Of a stretch of DNA of 64,000 bases, positions 60,141-64,000 are shown piece by piece. A program made the translations under genes and the position numbers. The stretch's first letter is position 1; every line of letters begins with the position of its first letter. Source of the DNA: Collinsella aerofaciens (GTDB lineage: Bacteria; Actinomycetota; Coriobacteriia; Coriobacteriales; Coriobacteriaceae); assembly GCF_015553355.1 (NCBI RefSeq), contig NZ_JADNGN010000008.1, positions 1 through 64,000 of the forward strand. The letters run 5' to 3'. The notes under the pieces were generated by a model. The model ran no database searches. It worked only from the letters and a program-made list of their open reading frames with translations, and was not told the DNA's origin.

Positions 60141-60210
60141 GGTAAAACCCTTGACAGTTTTACCAATTAGGGTTTCAAAACTGATAGGCTTACGTTTGGT
60201 AAAACGTTTT
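60141..60210. promoter_or_regulatory. cluster of GGTAAAAC operator-like sites
   Basis: GGTAAAAC at 60141-60148 is inverted as GTTTTACC at 60157-60164, flanking a TTGACA (60151-60156). GGTAAAAC recurs at 60198-60205, where it forms the palindrome AAAACGTTTT (60201-60210) typical of LacI/CcpA-type operators. The cluster lies between the divergent glgB and HAD genes and could control either or both. Confidence 0.5.
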
Positions 60211-60249
60211 TAGCAGGTTGTTTACCATTTGACATCGAAAGGTTCGTAT

Positions 60250-60939
60250 ATGTCCCATACCGCCGCTCCCAAGGTTGCTTTTATTTTCGATTGCGATGGC
60301 ACGTTGGTTAACAGCACCCCCGTCTGGGGCTATGCGCAGCTCGAGTTATTGCGCCGTCATGGCATTGATGGAACGGTCGACGATTTTGCCCAGTTTGAAC
60401 ATCTTTCGCTGGAGGACGAGTGCCAGGCCTACCACGACACGTGGGGCATTGGCACGAATGGCGAGGAAGTTTATCGCGAGCTGGGCGAGATTTTGATTGA
60501 TGGGTACTCCAAGGTGCCGCCGCGCGAGGGGCTCCTGGCATTTTTGGAGCAGGCGAAGGCGGCAGACATCGCCATGTGCGTTGCCACGTCCACGCCGGTC
60601 GAGCTGGTGCAGCCCGCGCTCGCCGGTGCCGGGCTCGATGCTTACATGGAGTTTGTTACCACGACGGGCGAGGCGGGACGCTCCAAACAGTTCCCCGATG
60701 TGTACGAGCTGGCGCTGCGCCGCCTGGAGGAGCGACATGGGCACAAGTTTGAGCGCGCTTGGGTATTTGAGGACGCCGTTTTTGGCCTAAAAAGCTCTGG
60801 CTCCGCCGGCTTTAAGCGTGTAGGCATCTATGACCCGCACGGCCGCATGAAGCGCGACGATGTGCGCGACAACTGCGATATCTTTATCGACAGCTATGAG
60901 GACCTGGATCTGGCTCGCGTGCTTTCGTTTGAGGGATAG
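60250..60939 (+). CDS. HAD-superfamily phosphatase / phosphomutase
   Basis: 229 residues, beta-phosphoglucomutase-like subfamily: FIFDCDGTLVNSTPVWG (nucleophile and acid Asp), CVATSTPVELVQPAL (motif II Thr/Ser), GRSKQFPDVYELAL (Lys) and VFEDAVFGLKSSGSAG (motif IV). ATG 60250 follows GAAAGG. Its placement opposite glgB, with shared operator-like sites, would fit sugar-phosphate metabolism such as beta-phosphoglucomutase, but substrate is not determined. Confidence 0.85.
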   Translation: MSHTAAPKVAFIFDCDGTLVNSTPVWGYAQLELLRRHGIDGTVDDFAQFEHLSLEDECQAYHDTWGIGTNGEEVYRELGEILIDGYSKVPPREGLLAFLEQAKAADIAMCVATSTPVELVQPALAGAGLDAYMEFVTTTGEAGRSKQFPDVYELALRRLEERHGHKFERAWVFEDAVFGLKSSGSAGFKRVGIYDPHGRMKRDDVRDNCDIFIDSYEDLDLARVLSFEG

Positions 60940-60948
60940 GCGAGGGCT

Positions 60949-61629
60949 GTGGCTTGCAAGGTATTAGTTGTCTGCGGCTCGCCCGTGGTGGCGAGCACGG
61001 ATTTGTTGAGTAGGCTAGCAGGGGAGTGCGACCACGTTGTCGCCGTGGACCGCGGACTCGACGCGCTGCTGGGCGCCGGCTTGAGCTGCGACGTATATGT
61101 GGGGGATGCCGACACGGTGAGCGATGCAGGTCGCGCGTTAGTCGATGCCGCCACCAACTTTGAAGTTGAACGCCACGACCCCTACAAGGACTATACCGAT
61201 CTGGCGTTGGCGCTCGATTCCGTCCGCCGTCGCTGGCCAGGTGTCGAAGTGGTTGCGACTTGCGCCACGGGCGGCCGTCCCGATATGGCCCTGTCTGTGT
61301 TAGGACTACTGGCTGGATATGCGGATGCCCCTGTCTGGATTGCCGAGGACAAGGTGGTCGCCCGCATCCTTCGCGCAGGCGAATCGTGGACCATCGAAGG
61401 CGCCGAAGGCAAGACGTTCTCCATCATCGCCATAGCCCCTAACACCGAGATAAGCGAACACGGCCTAGAATGGGAGCTAGATCACAGCCCCCTGGGCCTG
61501 TTGGCTGACACGGGCATTAGCAACGTCGTCAGGTCAACCGCAACGATCCAAGTCCACGCCGGTACTGCAATAGCGTATTTGCTGCATCAGGGTTTTATCG
61601 GGACGGCGGATAAAAATAACCGCTCGTAG
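60949..61629 (+). CDS. thiN: thiamine pyrophosphokinase
   Basis: Transfers pyrophosphate from ATP to thiamine. 226 residues with family motifs: VVAVDRGLDALLGAGLSCDVYVGDADTVS (usually DGG...GDFDS), PYKDYTDLALAL (usually KDxTD), and CATGGRPDMAL. The start is GTG 60949 after GGCGAGG, nine bases past the HAD stop. The last ten residues (IGTADKNNRS) and the stop lie inside an inverted repeat, so the natural C-terminus may have been replaced. Confidence 0.88.
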   Translation: MACKVLVVCGSPVVASTDLLSRLAGECDHVVAVDRGLDALLGAGLSCDVYVGDADTVSDAGRALVDAATNFEVERHDPYKDYTDLALALDSVRRRWPGVEVVATCATGGRPDMALSVLGLLAGYADAPVWIAEDKVVARILRAGESWTIEGAEGKTFSIIAIAPNTEISEHGLEWELDHSPLGLLADTGISNVVRSTATIQVHAGTAIAYLLHQGFIGTADKNNRS

Positions 61630-61660
61630 AGTGATTATTTTTGCCCCGTCCCAGGAAAAC
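61592..61660. repeat. imperfect inverted repeat over the thiN 3' end
   Basis: GTTTTATCGGGACGG...AAAAATAA (61592-61619) pairs imperfectly with 61632-61660 (TTATTTTTGCCCCGTCCC...AAAAC). The left arm is coding sequence of thiN; the right arm follows its stop. GGGACGG appears as in the other repeats. It probably ends the transcript. Confidence 0.7.
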
Positions 61661-61693
61661 CCGTAAGTGCGAGGATCAATTGCAAAAAACTTC

Positions 61694-61722
61694 TTGCACA
61701 ACTAAGAATCTTCCCCTATAGT
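61694..61722 (+). promoter_or_regulatory. promoter of tRNA-Ala
   Basis: TTGCAC (61694-61699), 17-base spacer, TATAGT (61717-61722), 13 bases before the tRNA. Confidence 0.85.
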
Positions 61723-61735
61723 ATCTCCTCGTCAC

Positions 61736-61811
61736 GGGGGCGTAGCTCAGCTGGGAGAGCGCTTGACTGGCAGTCAAGAGGTCAGGGGTTCGATCCCCCT
61801 CGTCTCCACCA
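61736..61811 (+). tRNA. tRNA-Ala (GGC)
   Basis: A complete cloverleaf of 76 bases: 7-bp acceptor stem with two G-U pairs, AGCTCAGCTGGGAGAGC D-arm, anticodon stem CTTGA/TCAAG with loop CTGGCAG (anticodon GGC, codon GCC), GGTTCGATCC T-arm and encoded CCA. Confidence 0.97.
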
Positions 61812-61821
61812 TCGTGAATGC

Positions 61822-61852
61822 AAAGGCCTTCGGAATTCCGAAGGCCTTTTTT
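61822..61852 (+). terminator. terminator of tRNA-Ala
   Basis: A 14-bp self-complementary stem with no extra loop bases (61822-61849, centre GGAATTCC) that ends in six T. Confidence 0.92.
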
Positions 61853-62589
61853 CATGCCAAAACACCACGCGCTGCAAACCCCACCTACGCCAACAAAAAG
61901 TTGCACAATTAATTTCCCATGTCTGTACATAGTTTGTTGGACAAACGCGATTACCAGCACACCTCGCTGGTCAATTCGGGCTTCAGGAACGTCTCTAATC
62001 ATCGCTTGCACCCTAATAACCTGCATCAACGTGAACAACATCCCAAAACAACCCCCTTAAGCACGTCAAATGAACGATATGTTGTTCAACGCAGCCCAAA
62101 TCAGTTTCACTAACAGTTTGTGCTAGGATACCTAACGTTACATGAGTTCAACTGCGTTTTGCGGCTCCAGCAAGTCGCAAAACGCAGGGTCGATCAGCAT
62201 CCGGCCGTAACGGCGGTGCCAGAAACACCACGAGCTCCAATAAAGAAGTCATGCGTCGTTGTTTATTTGTGTTGAGTTAATTTCCTGGTGCAAATAATTA
62301 GTAGATTGCATGCCAAAGCGAAATAGCTATGCAGCTGGCTACGTGCGGTCCAGTTTTGTACCCGCTTGACTGGGTCGCACGCAGCCAGCTGGAGTCGCGG
62401 TCATTTTGCGATACACGTCCGCGTCTCCAGCAACTGCGCTTATACATACCGTTCACGGTGGGGCAGAGCCACGTGCTTGTCTAACTGGGCTCAGGGTTTG
62501 AATATGGAGCGCCTTCGCGCACAAGCGCCCTAGCGAAGCCATACACAAACCTCGTGAGCCACACGTAAGACAGCAAGGGGGTGGTGCTC
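61853..62589 (+). other. long hairpin-rich leader of the exopolysaccharide locus
   Basis: No gene is supported in these 737 bases. The stretch holds several stems. 62032-62041 pairs with 62079-62088 (TGAACAACAT). 62152-62163 pairs with 62176-62187 (CTGCGTTTTGCG, perfect). 62332-62347 pairs with 62376-62391 (16 bp, one mismatch). 62390-62400 pairs with 62419-62429 (11 bp, one mismatch). CTCCAGCAA occurs in the loop of the second stem and again just after the last. The region leads into a NusG-like gene, so an antitermination or attenuation leader is likely. The promoter is not clear. Confidence 0.65.
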
Positions 62590-63135
62590 GTGTGGTATGT
62601 GATCCAGGTCATTAACGGTCGCGAAGACGTAATGCGTGAGCGCATCGAGCGCATGGTACCGGCGAGCGCCATGCAGGAGCTCTTTTATCCCCAATTTCAA
62701 ACCGAGATTAAAGTTCACGGCGAATGGGTCAATACGACCAAGCCTCTCTTTCCCGGTTATCTTATCTGCGACACGGCAGATCCCCGTACCGTGCAACAGT
62801 ATCTGCTACGCATGGACGACTTTGCCCGGGTGCTTTCCCAGGACGGTCAGTTTGTGCCGCTGGCAAAAGAAGAGACCCAGCTCATTGGCAGCTTTACGCA
62901 TAGGGGAGACCGCGTAGTACCCATGAGCGAGGCCCTAAAAGACGGCGACCAGGTCGTAGTTACGGCTGGTCCGCTGCTGGGACACGAAGGCCTTATCAAA
63001 ACCATTAACAGACGCAAGAGCACTGCTTATTTAGAGCTCGACCTGTGCGGCCGACGCGTAACTACGCGCGTTGGCCTTGCCGTGCTTTCGACCGAGCAGC
63101 GTGTAATGCGCAACCTTAAAAAGGCGATCGCCTAG
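62590..63135 (+). CDS. NusG-like transcription antiterminator (LoaP/RfaH-type)
   Basis: A 181-residue NusG paralogue: NGN domain (WYVIQVINGREDVMRERIERM ... ELFYPQ ... TTKPLFPGYLICDT) and a C-terminal KOW domain (DGDQVVVTAGPLLGHEGLIKTINRRK). Specialised NusG paralogues of this kind let RNA polymerase read through long polysaccharide operons. The start GTG 62590 is nine bases after AAGGGG; GTG 62581 and 62584 are too close to it. It heads the operon with a sugar-phosphate transferase 51 bases downstream. Confidence 0.88.
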   Translation: MWYVIQVINGREDVMRERIERMVPASAMQELFYPQFQTEIKVHGEWVNTTKPLFPGYLICDTADPRTVQQYLLRMDDFARVLSQDGQFVPLAKEETQLIGSFTHRGDRVVPMSEALKDGDQVVVTAGPLLGHEGLIKTINRRKSTAYLELDLCGRRVTTRVGLAVLSTEQRVMRNLKKAIA

Positions 63136-63186
63136 CTGCAGGCGACTGCTTAACGGAACAGGGAGGAGCCCCGACCAGGGGACGAA

Positions 63187-63951
63187 GTGTTGGAAGAGAA
63201 CGTGTCGGATAAAACTCAATATACAACGGATGCACCCGCGGGGGCGGCGCTGATTTCTCAGGCCATGGACCGGCGTGAGGGCGCCGGCCGCTACAGGGCC
63301 ATGCAATCCATCATGGACTGGGATCGCTCGCGCCTAGCCTACCGCACCGTCAAGCGCGCGTTCGACATCGTGTTCAGCGGTGCCGTGCTCCTCGTTATCG
63401 CGATCCCTAGCTTAGTGCTGGCGGCGGCCATCCGCATGGAGAGCGAGGGCAGCCCCTTCTACAGCCAGATCCGCGTTGGTCAGACCCGCCCCGACGGCAG
63501 CCTGTCAACCTTCCGCATGTGGAAGTTCCGCTCCATGTACAAGGACGCCGACGAGCGCCTCGCCGAGCTCAAGGAGCAAAACGAGATCGCCGGCGCCATG
63601 TTCAAGATGAGGGAGGACCCCCGCGTCACCAAGATCGGGAAGTTCATCCGCAAGCACTCCATCGACGAGTTCCCGCAGTTCATTAACGTATTCCTGGGCC
63701 AGATGTCCGTCGTGGGTCCGCGCCCGCCGCTGCCTAATGAGGTTGCGGAGTACACCGAGTACGACCTGCAGAGGCTAGCAGTGAAACCAGGCATTACGGG
63801 GCTCTGGCAGGTTACGGAGCGCAACTCCACCGGTTTCGACGGCATGGTCCGCCGGGACCTCGAATACATAGCCAAGCGCGGAGTCATCACGGACTTCAAG
63901 ATCATCCTCCTAACGGTTCTGGAGGTCTTTAACGGGAGCGATGCGTACTAA
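63187..63951 (+). CDS. undecaprenyl-phosphate sugar-1-phosphate transferase
   Basis: Initiating transferase of exopolysaccharide or capsule synthesis, loading the first sugar-phosphate on the lipid carrier. 254 residues of the WcaJ/RfbP catalytic class: one membrane segment (FSGAVLLVIAIPSLVLAAAI at about 62-82), then FYSQIRVGQ, FRMWKFRSM, DPRVTKIGKFIRKHSIDEFPQ, MSVVGPRPPLP and KPGITGLWQV. It lacks the extra N-terminal helices of full-length PglC-like giants. Start GTG 63187 after AGGGGA; the stop overlaps the next gene. Confidence 0.92.
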   Translation: MLEENVSDKTQYTTDAPAGAALISQAMDRREGAGRYRAMQSIMDWDRSRLAYRTVKRAFDIVFSGAVLLVIAIPSLVLAAAIRMESEGSPFYSQIRVGQTRPDGSLSTFRMWKFRSMYKDADERLAELKEQNEIAGAMFKMREDPRVTKIGKFIRKHSIDEFPQFINVFLGQMSVVGPRPPLPNEVAEYTEYDLQRLAVKPGITGLWQVTERNSTGFDGMVRRDLEYIAKRGVITDFKIILLTVLEVFNGSDAY

Positions 63952-64000
63952 TGCAGCATGTTTTCATCATCGGATCCAAGGGAATTCCGGCAAACTACGG
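63951..64000 (+). CDS. glycosyltransferase, N-terminal fragment (runs off the window)
   Basis: ATG 63951 overlaps the preceding stop. The visible 16 residues, MQHVFIIGSKGIPANY plus a partial Gly codon, match the start of DUF1972/rhamnosyltransferase-like glycosyltransferases (usually IIGxRGIPAxYGGFET). It continues the exopolysaccharide operon. Confidence 0.6.
   Translation, partial: MQHVFIIGSKGIPANY

Noticed and set aside
61676-62041. Minus-strand open frame of 121 codons across tRNA-Ala
   Set aside because: It reads through the tRNA gene and its terminator; the product is a typical spurious call over a tRNA.
62032-62429. Invertible promoter or CRISPR-like array in the polysaccharide leader
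   Set aside because: The stems have different sequences and short loops rather than a common repeat flanking a promoter; there are no regularly spaced direct repeats.

Overview
The window looks like chromosome from a high-GC, gut-type actinobacterium of the Coriobacteriia. A Collinsella-like genome is my best guess. That rests on the GC-rich sequence, the glycogen (glg) operon with GlgC and GlgD, the anaerobic cobalamin pathway and the PTS genes; it is an inference, not a database match. Two tRNA genes (Glu-CTC and Ala-GGC) are present. No rRNA, CRISPR array, prophage or intact insertion sequence is visible.

Layout. 1-8405: sugar-phosphotransfer genes (HPr, enzyme I) followed by two tandem PfkB-type sugar-phosphate kinases, a CCA-adding enzyme, tRNA-Glu, a flippase-like membrane protein and a TetR regulator. 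8408-30323: a GC-extreme cobalamin island with a transposase remnant at each end (IS3-like at 8408-8500, IS21-like at 30252-30323). Its left arm runs on the minus strand under a cobalamin riboswitch: an exported CbiK-type chelatase, a lipoprotein, a binding protein, a permease and an ATPase. Its right arm is a plus-strand operon of 17 overlapping or abutting genes, cbiF-D-(L)-G-H-ET-A-cobT-U-S-(U'C)-cbiB-cobD-cbiP-btuR-cbiC-J. The cbiL in this operon is reduced to its two ends. 30414-39064 (minus strand): a MacAB-type efflux system, an L,D-transpeptidase, a one-chain serine dehydratase and MetK. 39343-46559 (plus strand): GltX, PriA, peptide deformylase, Fmt and RsmB.

46706-59915 (minus strand) is a glycogen/alpha-glucan block: glgB, glgP, glgC, glgD, glgA and a large GH13-GH77 fusion enzyme, then a small zinc-ribbon protein. 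GlgA ends in a roughly 200-residue histone-H1-like Lys/Ala/Thr tail. GlgB has a similar tail of about 80 residues and a short basic N-terminus. These genes together cover synthesis, branching, phosphorolysis and recycling of glycogen. 60250-61629 holds a HAD phosphatase and a thiamine pyrophosphokinase. After tRNA-Ala comes a 740-base hairpin-rich leader, a NusG-like antiterminator and the first genes of an exopolysaccharide locus that runs off the window.

Between genes there are several long inverted repeats with unrelated arms. Five of them, plus one terminator hairpin, carry a GGGAC word. Together with the glycogen-enzyme tails, the exported CbiK/lipoprotein system, the deleted cbiL and the antiterminator leader, these are the least ordinary things in the window.
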